64,000 nt of DNA from Pezicula radicicola (taxonomy: Eukaryota; Ascomycota; Leotiomycetes; Helotiales; Dermateaceae): NCBI GenBank assembly GCA_003008705.1, contig PDUO01000013.1, positions 206,702 to 270,701 on the forward strand, written 5' to 3'. Of the stretch, positions 20,955-33,433 are shown in pieces. Made by a program: the position numbers and the translations under genes. Position 1 is the stretch's first letter. Each line of letters opens with the position of its first letter. The notes under the pieces are model-generated. The model saw only the letters and a program-made list of their open reading frames with translations. It had not been told where the DNA came from and did no database searches.

Positions 20955-23260
20955 TTAGCGTACTCGTCGTCCGTCTACAAATCGAACCTCTTCTTCTCTT
21001 CCTCCCCTACGAGCTCCATATGCTCTGTAACGTCGTCGCTCCTCTTCTTCTCCTTGCCTTCTCCTCTCTTCAAAAGCGGCTCTTTCTTCCTCGCTAAGGC
21101 TGAAAGCCTTCTTAAACCATCCGAATGGACTCCTCTTCTTCTTTACTTTCTTTCCATCTTCCATCGTTACGGTAGTCATTTCGGACATCATGCTCATTCC
21201 CATCCTGCTGGGTTGTCTTGGTTGATGTGAAGGGTTGAATGATTTTTGGTGATGGAGAGGAGGATGCGACTGCAGAGGACCCTGTCCGGCTGTGCCAGCA
21301 GTCCATGGGCGTTGGAGGGGAGAATGAGGAGATGCATTGACAGGGCGGAAGAACTGCTGGCCTTGGTCCGAGCGAGGCGATGGCATTGGATGGTCTCTTG
21401 TGAATGGTGGCGCATACGTTGACTGCGAGTGCGATGAAGATGGTGGTTTTGGAAAACTTTGTATTGAATGTGAAGAGAGAGGTTGTGGCGGAGTGGGAAA
21501 TCGTTGATGTGAGCCTGCTGATCCAGGTGGGTATTGGGAATTTTGCACACCATGTGAGGCTAGAGGTTTGGGCGGAGTTGGAAACCGACGATGCGAGCTT
21601 GCTGAAGGAGGTGCAACCTGGGGGGAAGGAAATGATCTTTGAGGGGAGGATTCACGTGGCGGAGGTGCTCGTGGTGGCTGGGGAGGTGAGAAGGGTTTCT
21701 CAAAGTCTGAGCAATATGCTGAGTCTAAGCCTCGAGAAGGTGGTGTATTAGCCAAATTTACATGTTGCTTCTCTTGCGGGTAGTCGGTTATCAGAGGTGT
21801 TGGTCGTAGCGTGATTTCTAAAGGTGTGTCTTTACGCTTCAAAGAAAAGCGTTGCCGCAGAGAAGACTTGCGTTTTATCTCTGGGGCTGGTTCCAATGGC
21901 TCTCCCTCCCGACGCCGAGGGCCTGGAGCAGGACTCGGGCTGTATGTCCGAGGCTTGAGAATGAATTCGGGCTCTGGTTCAGCCACTGGCTCTGGCTCTG
22001 GTTCTGGCGATGGAGAACGTTGTCTGGTTTGTGGGACCGGAGTTCTGTTGCGATCCTGGACCATTTGGAAGGCTGGCAGAGCTGATCTGATAGCTGGAGT
22101 GATTAGATTCGGGTCAGACGGTAGGTTCTTGGTCATAGATAAACGCATCTGCTTTGAATGCTGTGGTGGTGAGTTTGGAGGTGACATGGAAGGTTGCGCT
22201 GTTGATGTGTGAGAGCTTATGCTGAACTGGGACCTGTCAGTAGTATTCCTCGGTTTCGTGGCTTAATATTTACTCTTGTCTCTCTGCTAATATCTGCAGC
22301 CCTCCTATCAATTTCTGCCACGATAGTACCCAATTGGATCAACGAGGCGGCAAGATGGTTTCCTTTTGTTTGCAAGGTGACATATGCTTTATACCAACCC
22401 TCGACATTGCCCCTCATAGCTTCATAAACCTTCTCCATATCAGGTCTCTCTTTCCTCCATGGCCCTAAGTCTGGCTCTTCCGCTAAATAAATCGTAAATT
22501 CTTTGCAAGCATCCAAACCCTGCGACACATCCTTGAGTGCATCGTTCATTGCCGCGGCTGTCCTCTGTATGACATGTTCGATGCGCTCGTTTCCACTGAC
22601 AATCTGGGCCCGAAAGGCCCGGTCCTCCAGCATAGCTTCAAATATGTCGATATTCTCGAGTGGCAATTTCAAAAACTTTAAGCGCTCCTCAATATCTTCC
22701 TGTGCCAGATCAAAGTCGTCCAAGGTTGTTTCAAGAAACCCGTCTATCTCATCCACATGTCCCTGCAATATGTTCATAACCTGTTCATCATCTTTGGCGA
22801 TCCCATTAAGCAAAAGATATATTCCGAACGATATCTGTGCCATCAACTTCCATAATTCGTGCCATTTCTGGCCAGGTTTCTGTCTCCATCGCGAAGCGTG
22901 TGTTGGTTCCGAGGTGTCTTGGTCGAGTAAGATTTTTCGGCGAGCCGTAGAAGTACTAGCTGGGGGCTTTGGAATTGGTACTGGATTTTCTGCAGCTTCT
23001 TGCATAGACTCGGCAAAGGCCAGTTGCATAGAAGGAATTGGATGGGTAGGGACCTGAACCTGCCGGCCGTCCATCTTGTCGTTGACCTCGTCGGCTTCGT
23101 TAACCTCGTTGAGAGAGGAATTGGATGTGTTGGCACTGGCATTCAGTTGGTAGAGGCCATCGGAAGATTCGAGCTTGAAAGTGATAGGAAAATCAGCGTG
23201 GACATCGTCGTCGCTATCGGAAAAGTTTATGAAATCGTAATTAGAAGAAGCGGTGGCCAT
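20955..23260 (-). CDS. conserved-looking coiled/proline-rich fungal protein, 752 aa
   Basis: Two open frames belong to one gene. Exon 1 is 22274-23260, exon 2 is 20955-22226, and the 47-nt intron (GTAAAT donor, CTGAC branch, CCCAG acceptor) joins RETR to FSISSHTS in frame. The start is the ATG at 23260 in an ACCATGG context (MATASSNYDFINFSDSD). Residues about 125-330 are helical, KWHELWKLMAQISFGIYLLL followed by long amphipathic segments (DEIDGFLETTLDDFDLAQED; ERIEHVIQRTAAAMNDALKD; SLIQLGTIVAEIDRRAADIS), suggesting a coiled-coil domain. Exon 2 is Pro/Ser-rich and disordered, opening with QMRLSMTKNLPSDPNLITPA and ending in a basic/acidic helix (WFKKAFSLSEEERAAFEERR). I do not recognise a named family. 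It may be a cortical or scaffold protein, which is only a guess. Confidence 0.8.
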
Positions 23261-26200
23261 GGTAGCTTCTGCATCAAAGTTCAAGCTACTCGCCCTATCT
23301 TTGACCAAGTCATCTGCATATGCTACTTGGAGCAAACTGCAGCGCGATTGAGGGGAATCTGCCGACTTTGAGCGAACCACACGGCGCCAATAGATCTCCA
23401 GTGCGGCAGGAAACCGTGGGCAACCAACTACTAGTCAGGAACTCAGGAACCAGGTGCTTAGGTAGGCGGGAAGAAAGAGGATCCAAAAATGGAACCGCAC
23501 GAGAAGTAAACCTTGTGGCTCTCCGAACCTCTCCCAGGGGTGTCTGTGCGGGTTGCGGTGGTGGTGTGAGATGGGAATCCTCGGGTCTCGTTGGGTTTCG
23601 TCGTGGTGGATGTTGATGTTGGAAAGTATTATGATTATTTGGTGGTGGTGGTGGTGGTGGTGGTTGTTGAAGATGAGAGGGACAAGGGCAAGGAGGAGCA
23701 GAAGGGATTTAAGGAGGGATAGCTGGCGGTAATCAGGCATGCATGCAATTCTTCTCGTTTAGGGACATTTCATTTTCATATTCAGTTTATTGATTTTCTA
23801 GACGATGGTAAGCGGGGTGCTATTGCGCCCAGGCTGATTGACGATGAAGAGCTTATTGGCTTGGAAGGAAAGAAAACGGCAGCCACATGGTTACTTTGAT
23901 TACAGCGATAGCCTATTACCATCCTAGCGCGTCTCTACAGGATTTTATAGAGTGCAATAATACCGTAGTTCTACGGTTGCAATCATGTTGCCAACCCCTT
24001 TTCACCGCAGTCAACGTTTCCCAACTTTTGCTGTCAACAGATCACGATGTTCTAGCTCTCCCGAATGAACCTGCACAGACCATGTTCGTCCAAAGATGAA
24101 CTAGCTCATTAGAGTTGGCGAATAGTAACTCAAGCGCCATCTATACAGCACGACATTATAGTCAGGGGCAGCTGGCAGCGCGATCTCGGTAACGCTCCGC
24201 TACAGAACGGAGCACCAACGGTGCTTGTGATTCGTGAACTCCTTAAAACCAGACTCCTTGTCCTGAAGGGTCCCTGACTTCTCCACACATCAAGACAACT
24301 CCAAACACGGCACACACAATTGAGCCTCATGTGAGCGAACTTGTGAAGGAAAAACGAAACATGTCCGAGAGTGCGAAGGACGGCCCAGAGAGCTTGACAT
24401 GTCTCTTTTCGTCCAAACAAAGCGGGGATCTTTGTTTCAAGATTTGGATTTGGCAGCCTCGACCACGCTCAGACACTCTTTCGCCAACGACTGATTGCCC
24501 AGAAGAGGGTTGATCAACGGCCGTTGAAAACTCAGTTCACCTATCTGCGGTAGTGATGTTCGCAGAGCAATCACAGGAGGACGAGCATTGCACAATGCGC
24601 AAGGCAAGATGTTCGCGATAACGTACAGCACGGGATATAGTGTGGGATGAACATTGCGAAGGTGATATTCAACGAAAGCCTTTGTCCAGTATTTACCATT
24701 TGTAGATTTCGGCTCCAAGCAAAGAGAAAGTGTTGCCGAGCAACTTGGGGGCCTCGGAGAATCAGTCCGAAACTACATCGCCACCAAATGGAGACCTCCT
24801 TACAATCGGGCTTTCGTATATGTACAGCACGTTCTCTCGTATCTTTGTATCTTCTTTGGAGCGGCTGCTCACCATTAGATATCAATCACACTAAGAACTT
24901 TGGGGGACGGTAGACCTCCAAGGGCCGCCGTGTGGAGAAGTCGTCTCCTAGTCCTCGTGTTAACGATTGCTTAGGTGTACCACTTCTCGCTGAGTCACTC
25001 AGTCTAACTCCAGTCGACTAGCCAGTCGTCAGCATGAGAAGCACTATCTCCAAGTTATGTCAAGGGCTATCCTTTGGCCACCCATCTGCTTGGCCCTAAC
25101 CGCCTTCCTCCCGTCATAAAGGGTCGGTCACTGGTTGACTTCGAGACGTTGACAGGTACTGGAGGCAACGCAGTAACCGAAATGGCTGTATGGCGATGTT
25201 CATCGTCAGCGGAGAAGAGGAGAACTACTCTGGGACGACCGAGGGGCTTGGATTTTATCGGGAAGTTCAACCGGCGATAAATTCTGACCACGAAGGCATT
25301 GACTTTTGATCAAGCCCCCAATCACGCCATCCAGTCTCTTCTAAGTATCCTTCAACTAATGCAACACAGCGAGCGACTCTAGGGGTTGGATTTACGACAG
25401 ACAGGCTTCTATCTATAACTCAAAAGGTGCTTCTAGTCTTCCTAAAGATACAAAGGAAACCGAGAGGACTAACGATCACATTTAGCTCAGTTGCAACATT
25501 GCAACTACCGAGTAGTGACAGTTTCTACCTAGTATAGTCACTGCACTGCAAGGATACAACAATGGTTGAAACGTTGAAACTGGAAATAGTCGAAACGGAA
25601 TGCCTACTTAATTCCAGAAGGTCTTGCGACAGATTCTGCGCAAAGAAGAGAATGTTGGTTTGAGCAGGGACTTTCATCCACACCACACAGCCCTTGGCTA
25701 TTTTGCGGTCTGGCGGACCTGGCGGCTGTTCCCTAAAGTTTAGATAGAGCGCAACATCTAAAGAAAGACACACGAGCACTCAGCACTCTGATAAGGCTCT
25801 TTCTTGCTTAACTCCAGCGTCACAATTGGGATTTATCTTTGGACTGTGTCATGCCACACTTCTCTCCCCATCTCCCATGGTACCTCACTTCATTGAGGGA
25901 TGCACTTATCACATCCCAGATTCGGATTTCTGCAGTGGGAGGCCAACTATGCGATTCGACTACCCAGTTGCACCTTTCCAGAATGGTATCAGAGGTAAAG
26001 TATAATTGGATGAGATGACGAACGAGCGATATTATTGATTGGTATTGAAGCACAAGAGATGGTCAGAAAAGTACCAGTAGATGATGGTGGGAGACTCTGC
26101 AAACTTGCAAAGATCAAGATCTTGAAGATTGAATGTACGAAAATAGTTACTCTCAGATCCCCCTGCAATGCCAGCGTGGACGCCATTGGAGAATTAGTGC

Positions 26201-26757
26201 ATGGTAGCCCAAAGGCCAGGCTGATGATTGGGCCAAAAGGGCTAGTTGAGGTCACCTTGCATCGCGCCATGCTTGAGCTTGAATCCCAAGCCTTGCGCAA
26301 AGCAGAGCGTGGAGATGTGTTGATGTGCTGTTGATGACACGACAATCATGATCTGCTTCCTCCAAGCTTCTCTTGTATCATTAAGCATTCGCTCTTCAAC
26401 TCTCGTTATTCAAGAGCATTAATCGCTAATCAAATCCGGAAACTTACGAGTCCCGATTCGGACATCGCCAGGGCCTTGAAGCAGTGGACGGGCCCCAGTT
26501 TGACAGGGCTAACGTGGTCCAGCGACTCCAGATCCGACCATTGGAGACACAACGGACGACGACGACGACGACTGTGAAAGTTTTCGCCCATCGAACTTTG
26601 CTTGTCCCTCAGAAAGCAACACACAAACAGAGGAATGAAAGGGGACGTGAAGGCTGTCTGAAATCAACCACAATCGTTTAATCCCTATCCCAGTTCGCGC
26701 TGGATCGCGTCGTTCAGCTCAGCTTTCAGTCCTCTCCTCGAATAATCGCTGTTCAAG
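23261..26757. other. 3.5-kb intergenic region, no gene recognised
   Basis: The longest stretch with no gene call. Open frames on both strands are under 105 codons, and those I checked begin with non-ATG codons or have no domain character. Simple repeats are a GGT run (23641-23664) and a GAC run (26555-26571). The last 100 bp are a pyrimidine-rich leader before the AIG1-like gene. No transposon-like terminal repeats were spotted by eye. Confidence 0.45.
23641..23664. repeat. GGT trinucleotide microsatellite
   Basis: Eight consecutive GGT units upstream of the 752-aa gene; simple-sequence repeat outside any coding exon. Confidence 0.95.
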
Positions 26758-27701
26758 ATGCCCAAACCACGAGCCTTCGCTTTCGGAACTGATCTTTGGG
26801 ATCCAAGTCACCGATTCGAGACCTCATGGCTGCTTCCTCCTTGGGTCCTCTTTGGAATTAGAGCAATGATTGTATGTGATCTTCTCAATCAACCCTTATC
26901 TCGAGCATATCTCTAATGCGCTTCCCTATGCAGGCCTTCTACGCCTTTTTTGTCCTCTTTTTCATAATTGGTTGGACATACTCAAAGCCAGAATTTGGAG
27001 GTCCCGCAGATGTCAGGCTGTCATTCTCATACTTCACAGGTACCTCCACCGATTGTGCTCGACGCAGGAAAAACTAACAAATGCCAGTGCTCTGCTACTG
27101 GGGCCTTGCCTTTTATTTCCTCACTGCAGCAATCCACACTTTCTCATACGCATTAAACGGTGGAACACCTATACTCAATCGACTGCCCCGTCCTCTCCAG
27201 GCGCTTCATTCCCTCTACTACTCGACAATCGTTTGCTATCCATTCCTTGTCACTATCGTGTATTGGGGAGTAATTTTTGTCGGTCCATGGTTTCCTAAGG
27301 AGTTTAACGCATGGTCTAATGTCTCGGAGCATGCTATGAACTCGGGGTTTGCTATTTTCGAGATATCTATGACGAGGACCAACCCGCCGCCTTGGATCCA
27401 CCTGCTATGGCTAGTTGTTATTCTGGCTTGCTACCTTGGATTGGCATATCTGACACACTATACAAAGGGTGTCTACGTCTACAGCTTTCTGGATCCAACA
27501 GAAAAAAAGGCTCTAGTTGCAGGATATGTTTTTGGTATTGCTGCGGCCATCATTTTTATCTTTTCACTCGTCAAGGGCTTGATCACCCTCCGCAAGTGGG
27601 TCACTGAAAAGAAGATGGGAAAGACTGGGAAGTTCTATGCTGGCCGCGCGCTTGGGCAAGGGGAGGTGGAATTGGAGACTCAAAGAGTTTGGGAGAAATG
27701 A
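26758..27701 (+). CDS. FAR-17a/AIG1-like multi-pass membrane protein, 277 aa
   Basis: Three exons: 26758-26871, 26934-27039, 27088-27701. The first two exons are too short to show as open frames. The protein has about six hydrophobic segments, for example FYAFFVLFFIIGW, FPFLVTIVYWGVIFV-like and AGYVFGIAAAIIFIFSLV. Animal AIG1/ADTRP hydrolyse fatty-acid esters of hydroxy fatty acids using a membrane-embedded Thr and His. The matching positions here appear to be the Thr in LSFSYFTVLCYWGL and the His in NVSEHAMNSGFAIFEI. The C-terminus is basic and cytosolic-looking (TEKKMGKTGKFYAGRALG). The start ATG at 26758 gives MPKPRAFAFGTDLWDPSHRF. Family assignment is from motif resemblance; enzymatic activity in fungi is inferred. 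Confidence 0.78.
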
Positions 27702-28735
27702 ACTCGGGATGGAAGTGATTGAACTTGTGTTTGATTAGAAGCATGGTGCTCATGGAGTTTTTGGATGGCGACCGTAACGAAGTTAATACTAAACCCAGAT
27801 GCGTCTTCTTTTCCATATCAGTTCAAATTCACAGATCCCACACGCCTCAAAGGTGCTCTTTCAAGCGTACATCTTATGCTTCCCAAACTAGATGGAATGC
27901 GTTGGGAAAGAGTACTGTCATCGTCAGCACACATCAACCTGCCAACTGGAAGTTAACCCCTAGCCTCAAAATGGAACACCTGTTTGGGGCTGAGATATTG
28001 GGCCACAAGCTCCCAATGTAAGTTTCTCGTTTAATTCTTGTATCAGTCCTATTGAGGTGGGTTCTCCAAAGCAAGCACTTGGCGATATCAGGACAACCCT
28101 GGCAAACAGATGGATCAAGTACCATATTCCAAACATCAGGACCCCATTACTTCTACATCGCGCCATCGGGATCCTCTCAAGATTCAAGACGATGGGTGAT
28201 CCAAGAAAGAGAGTCACGTGTGGATACCACATAAATTCTAACGTGTTTCAAGACTTCGGTCCCGCATCCTTCTCGAAGCTGGGACGACTCCTTCAAACAC
28301 CACCTTTCTAGAAGTACGCGCACTCGAATACCGGTACCGCTTTTCCTCAATTGTGGTGCATCTGTACTGTAAATCAGCTCACGTTTTTTATTTTATGTCT
28401 CGCATCTTAATTAATTATGACTGTTTCGTTTCTTCTCCACATGAAAACCAGGAATGTGAAAAGCTGGCAAGCTGCAGCATCGTGGGGGCTTTGGTTGTCT
28501 GCCAACATGTATCCCCACTTTTGCTGCGCAGCACCTTTCACGAGGTTGCGTTGCGTCTTCTTCCCTGCTGCTAAGAGCTGCTGGGCCTTTTCTGATAAGG
28601 AACCCCGTCGCGACCAAGTGAGCTTATCTGGCGAAGATAGTGAAATGCAATCCACACCTACATATCTACGATCCCTCCCTTTTCTATATTTCTTTTCATG
28701 GACAACTCGATCAAACGGTTAATGATGACCGTGTT
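27702..28735. other. unassigned segment with gene-fragment-like ORFs
   Basis: Short plus-strand frames 27765-27956 (MATVTKLILNPDASS...) and 28057-28311 (MGSPKQALGDIRTTLANRWI...) look more protein-like than neighbouring noise, but they share no frame, have no convincing splice sites and match no family I know. They could be remnants of a decayed gene at the edge of the pseudogene-rich zone. Confidence 0.25.
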
Positions 28736-29222
28736 TGCGACTTGAAGTCTAGAAACGATGGCCTCTATCCACCTTACATACGTAGACTCTACGAGAGAAG
28801 GGCAGAACTACAAGATCCATTCGACATCAGCAGACTAGACCTAGTGTACGCAATAGCGAGACTCTTCCTCGAAACCACAGGTGAAGTCGGGGATTTCTCC
28901 CCAGAAAGACACTATGCTGCTGCTGCAAGCCGCCCAGATGAGATATTGCAAGCTCACAATGTGAGATCTGTGCAGGCGCTCCTTTTGCATGTGGTGTACT
29001 GCTTTCTTTAGAGCGTCAAGAGGACTTAGTGCTTGGACACATGTTGGGCTTGCAATTCGCATATGTATTGAGCTAGGCATGCATCGAAGGAGCCAAGCTC
29101 CTAGGTCTACTCTAGCCATTGAGATGAGAAAGAGGATATTTTGGAGCTGTTACTACTTAGACAGACAAGTGTCCATTATACCTGTGAAAGTACTACGTCT
29201 CCTTCTATCTATGCTATTGTGA
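28736..29222 (+). pseudogene. truncated fungal-specific (Zn2Cys6-type) transcription factor
   Basis: The fragment encodes part of the middle homology region of fungal zinc-cluster regulators: LDLVYAIARLFLETTG, ERHYAAAASRPDEILQ, NVRSVQALLLHVVYCF, then in the next frame RASRGLSAWTHVGLAIRICI and EMRKRIFWSCYYLDRQVSI. The frame change falls in a CTTT stretch at about 29006-29009 and is explained by one extra T. After RQVSI the similarity stops. No Cys6 zinc cluster is seen upstream and the C-terminal half is missing. So this is a dead gene reduced to one domain. Such regulators usually sit beside the catabolic or secondary-metabolism genes they control. Confidence 0.8.
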
Positions 29223-30591
29223 GATTTGGGTTTTTGGATTTGGCCATATTGACGACTAGGTCGTATAGTTGTTTGGTAGCTACTGTTCCTGCGTTGGCGG
29301 CTAGTTTTATTCCTTTTTGGCTATATTTTCTATTGCAGGCTCGAGGGAGTCGAGAAAACTCTGCTCGCAACCTATGATGTATTTTTTTAAAAATTAGCTA
29401 CCTACTCTCAAGCATAAGTATTAAATGCTTGTTTGTTTGACTTCTTACCTTCTGATACGCCTTCGGAAATCGCATACGCTTTGCTGGGCATGTTCAACTC
29501 GCTCATCCACTCACCTACAAGTACATTAACAGACTCATTAGATGCTCCAAAACATGAATAATTATTGTCTGAAATATTTATGAAGCAAAATTTGGCTTTT
29601 CTGTTATGAGAACTTATGCTGCATTTGCCATTGCATCTCTGCGATCTGCTGAAGCTCCAGATATATTCAAGATTCTGATAAGCCTTTTCGCTGAGGAAAC
29701 AGTTGAAGACTCCATGATCGCTAATTTCAATGTCTGTACATCGCGAGGTGTAAAAAAAATACAACTGCAATACACAAGGATAAGATAAATTGAGAAGTGA
29801 GTAAAATCTTGACAGTGTCTGCTTTTACCAGAAGCTGAAACGGGTTGTTGACCCGAAAAAGAAACCTTTCTTCTGAACTTATGAAGAAGACCTTAGCATA
29901 TGATATCAAGCATGAACTGCTACTTTGCCTATCAGTTGCAATCAATCACTTAAAGTGCAATGACACATCCGTTACGCCGCTGCAGAGCGGAAGAAACGGC
30001 CCTACCAATGCCAACTCTACAGAGTAGAGAAACACCCACAACATGAAACCACACAACATCATAGATAAACAGGGGTCATTTCTTGAACTAGATTGACTGA
30101 ATTATCGGAACAGTTGCCGATGCTCGTAGCTTTCATCGTTATATTGTCGTTAGTCCATATGACTAAGCATTGCTCTTGTCTTGCTCCACTGTCGGTTCAG
30201 CACTTGATCGGAGACCCGACAGCGACACTAACTACTCCAACACCATTTCAAGAATGGGGGGGGGGTTCTTAGAAAGCACATGAGCACGATAGCGATTGCG
30301 ACATTCTTGCACAGGATTCGGCATCCCGCCGGTGCCACCTTTGTTCAAGTTCCTACAATCTGATTGAGTGATTACAAAACATCGGCTTTAGTATCTCTCT
30401 TTACGGCTGACGGAAGCGCTGATTTTAAATAATTTGTGAATGTCAAGAAATAATGACGATGTGCAAGTCCATCTCTCACCATTTTCTTTCCCTTCTGATA
30501 TAATAAGGCTTCTTCTTGTTTTTCTCTATCTTTTTTGTGATTGTTGCTCTGATGTGATATGATGTGATCTGATCGTGTCTTGTTGTTCAAA
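29223..30591. other. intergenic, no gene recognised
   Basis: About 1.4 kb, AT-rich, with a G9-like run near 30256. Minus-strand 29408-29770 is open but shows no recognisable domain. The last 100 bp hold repeated GATGTGAT strings just before the oxidoreductase start. Confidence 0.45.
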
Positions 30592-31971
30592 ATGTCAATT
30601 GTATCTCCTTATCCCGAATCGAAATCCGGTCACCGGAAATCAAGGATGTCTTCTTTTAGTTCCTTCTTGCTTGCTTTTCGAGAGGACTCCTGGAGACCGG
30701 CTTTTCGAAGTTATAGTAGGAAAGTGCTAAGGAGGGGCAAGAATGGGAAAGTTGAGGTGGAGGAGGAGGAGGTTGTTGAGAGGAGTGAAGAGAAAAGTTC
30801 TGGGAATGGGAAGGGAGATTCGGGGGTTGTGCTTGCGACGACAACGGAATCCTTGACCAAGTCCGAAGACCCTACGTTATTGCAGGATTTGGTCACTCAT
30901 CGAGCACTCCGTGTAGTTGAGAAGGGAACATATGCCCTTCACGAAGACTGTCCGATTCCTGAGTTCCAAGGCGAGGAGGAAATCATGATTCGCAATTACG
31001 CGACTGGACTCAATCCCATTGACTGGAAAAGCGTCAGCTATAACTTCTGTTTACCCGATTTCCCTTGGGTAAGTGCTTCTTTACTATACATATAAAGTTT
31101 TGATAACTAATTCCCAAAGGTCACTGGTCGAGAAATGGCTGGTATTGTCCATAAGGTGGCACCAGGTGTTACTAAATTTAAGCCGGGAGATCGCGTGTGG
31201 ACCAGTACATACTACAGAGATTCCAGAGCAGGTTGCTTTCAAGAACTTGTGATCGTCCCTGAACACACCGTGCTTCCAATTCCAGGCGATTTGGACTTCG
31301 AGGCTGCAGCTTGTCTAGGTGTTGCTGCACTCACTGCAGCTATGACTCTTTGGAAATGGCTAAAGGTTCCTCGAGTTGTGCATTCTCCAATTCAGGAGGA
31401 CTTGATTGCGGATGAGGAACGGGAGGGCCTGCTCATTTGGGGCGGATCAACTGTTACCGGCCAATTCGCTATACAGATTGCGGTTCAAAGTGGATTGGAA
31501 GTGATCGCTGTCACGTCTTCGAAAACCGAGGCACTGGCTCAGAGTTTGGGAGCTCATACAGTTGTAGTACGCGATGGAAAGACGAACGAGGAAATCGTAG
31601 AAGAGATACGTACTGTTGGAGGTGACCGTATTACTCGCGCTTTGGATCTGGTCGGCAATTCGACAGCTCCCTTTAGCCTCCAGGCACTTTCGAGGACCAA
31701 ACCATGTCTATTTGCACCACTTGCCATGATGAAATCACAGGAGGTCCCGGCTAATGTAGATGTCTTGAACGTCGAGATGAAGAGGTTTGTCCTTGACAAG
31801 AGTTCAACGGTCTATGCTGAGGATCTGAATTATCTCTTAGAGCATGGACGTTTGACGCTTCCAGAATTGGATGTCTTGGAGGGAGGATTATCTGCTGTAG
31901 TGGATGGACTTGAACGCTTAAAGAAGGGTGATATGGGCGGTAAAAAGATGGTTGTTTCTTTCAGGTCATAA
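30592..31971 (+). CDS. MDR-family NAD(P)H oxidoreductase (quinone/trans-enoyl reductase type)
   Basis: Exons 30592-31068 and 31120-31971 encode 442 aa. The catalytic GroES-like half starts near residue 105 (HRALRVVEKGTYALHEDCPI; MIRNYATGLNPIDWK) and continues with TGREMAGIVHKVAPGVTKFK PGDRVW. The Rossmann half contains GVAALTAAMTLW, LLIWGGSTVTGQFAIQIA and VIAVTSSKTEALAQSLGA, the usual coenzyme site. There is no structural or catalytic zinc Cys set, so it belongs to the zinc-free quinone-oxidoreductase/trans-enoyl reductase branch. The N-terminal 100 residues are unusual: an Arg/Ser-rich start (SFLLAFREDSWRPAFRSYSR, possibly mitochondrial targeting) followed by a Glu-rich linker. Start taken at ATG 30592; a second ATG lies at 30646. 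It is the only intact gene in the decayed zone. Confidence 0.88.
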
Positions 31972-32248
31972 TAGATCGGCATGCTTGGGCACGTAAAATA
32001 GGTTGGAATCTTTAAAGGAAGCTGCGCCACTAGCTTTCTGTTCGGAGTTTGGGCAAAATTATTCAGCATATAAACTAGGCGTTGAGGGATAGATGCAAAA
32101 TATTGGCCGTATACTCATGGACCGTCAAATCCAGCCAAGTACACTTATAGACCAGCTCAAGCATAACTGCATATAATGTTCTTAGTGTATGTACTACAGA
32201 GCTTCTAAAGCTTCCTCGAGAAACAGAAAAAATGGTTAACAAATTCAA

Positions 32249-32690
32249 TCAAATTTGGTAATAGAAATCATCTAGCACCTTCGTTACACCCTCGACATCT
32301 AGATCAACAGTAAAATTCGCTCCCTTGACTACCTCAGCCCTCACATCACTGCTCAACTCCGTAACATGGTGAAAGAACTCAAAAAGCACATCATCCTTTG
32401 CACACAACACCACAATACCACAATAGGACACTTGATCCTCATATAAAGCTCCTTTCCATCCTGTTCCCACGCCGCACCCTAAATCTGCGTTTTCCCCTTC
32501 CACGCCCTCGCATGATCTAGAAACTTATGCTGTAGCAACTCAACATTATTATCTGCATTCATACGACGAAGATGATGTGGGCTTGTGGAGGAAAATGATG
32601 GAAGTCTTTACAGTGTGTTGGGGAGATGCTGGGAGTGTGCGGTAATGGACTTGGCCCTCTGGAAGGTCAATGTAACCTTTCTTGATTGAC
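32249..32690 (-). pseudogene. alpha/beta-hydrolase remnant
   Basis: Two separated pieces of one alpha/beta-hydrolase-like protein lie on the minus strand. Near 32550-32680 is an N-terminal piece, GYIDLPEGQVHYRTLPAS followed by IIFLHKPTSSSSYE, the usual first strand and HxxxSS turn. At 32249-32500 is a C-terminal piece, ALYEDQVSYCGIVVLCAKDD with LFEFFHHVTELSSDVRAEVV and VDLDVEGVTKVLDDF. Stops separate them, and the core with the nucleophile elbow is missing. This is an internally deleted, dead gene. Assignment to the broad superfamily is fairly safe; the substrate is unknowable. Confidence 0.65.
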
Positions 32691-33433
32691 TTAGCTATGA
32701 TAGTAATAATATACTACAAAAGATGTTGCGCTTTATAGGTACGAAAAGAAAAAGAGTGACCATCGAATTGAAGCTTTAAAGACGATGAACCTCCCACTTC
32801 AGGCCTAGCCTAACATCAACTCACTACATGAGGCTCATGATCACAGATATCCCTTTTCCGCTTGGTATCGGGATTTAAAATCATTCAAAGCTCGCAGATT
32901 GATGGATTGGGTTCGTTGATTGGAGAATATTGTAGCGGCAATGAAGCCGTCAACCTTTCGGAAAGTGAGGTGAAGTCTTTCGGAAGCACTTCCGACAACA
33001 CTCCATCCGCATTTGTCGACCTTCGGCCTATCTACATACACACACCTCAATTTATCACCATATGGTGAGCTCTATGATTGACGGATATACTATCACTGCA
33101 CATGAGAGTATTTCATGCAGCTGAGATTGGTCCATACCGGACAGTACCCGAAGAGTCTAGGGCAATAGAGCTTCCAGGCTGAGTGCATGATGCAATGGCC
33201 TGTCGTGAGTAGCTCAAGGTATGAGCGCGTTGCAGGGACTCTATGATCTATATCAATATCTGCTGATTTCATTACGTGTTGCTAGATTTCTTGTTGTCTA
33301 TATTCTGTCGAGGCGCTGGCCGTGGGTTTTCCATTCTCTAGCATTTACACTTCCCTCGATCACTTCCCTCAATATCTCTATCTTCTGGGTACATACCACA
33401 GCAGAAACAGTGGCAGCAAATGGACTCGGCATG

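Noticed and set aside
22217..22274. Two separate genes at 20955-22187 and 22217-23380
   Set aside because: A 47-nt intron joins them in frame, and the second frame has no upstream promoter space.
26035..26334. 99-codon frame in the large empty region
   Set aside because: Begins with TTG, no family resemblance, an equally long frame exists on the opposite strand.
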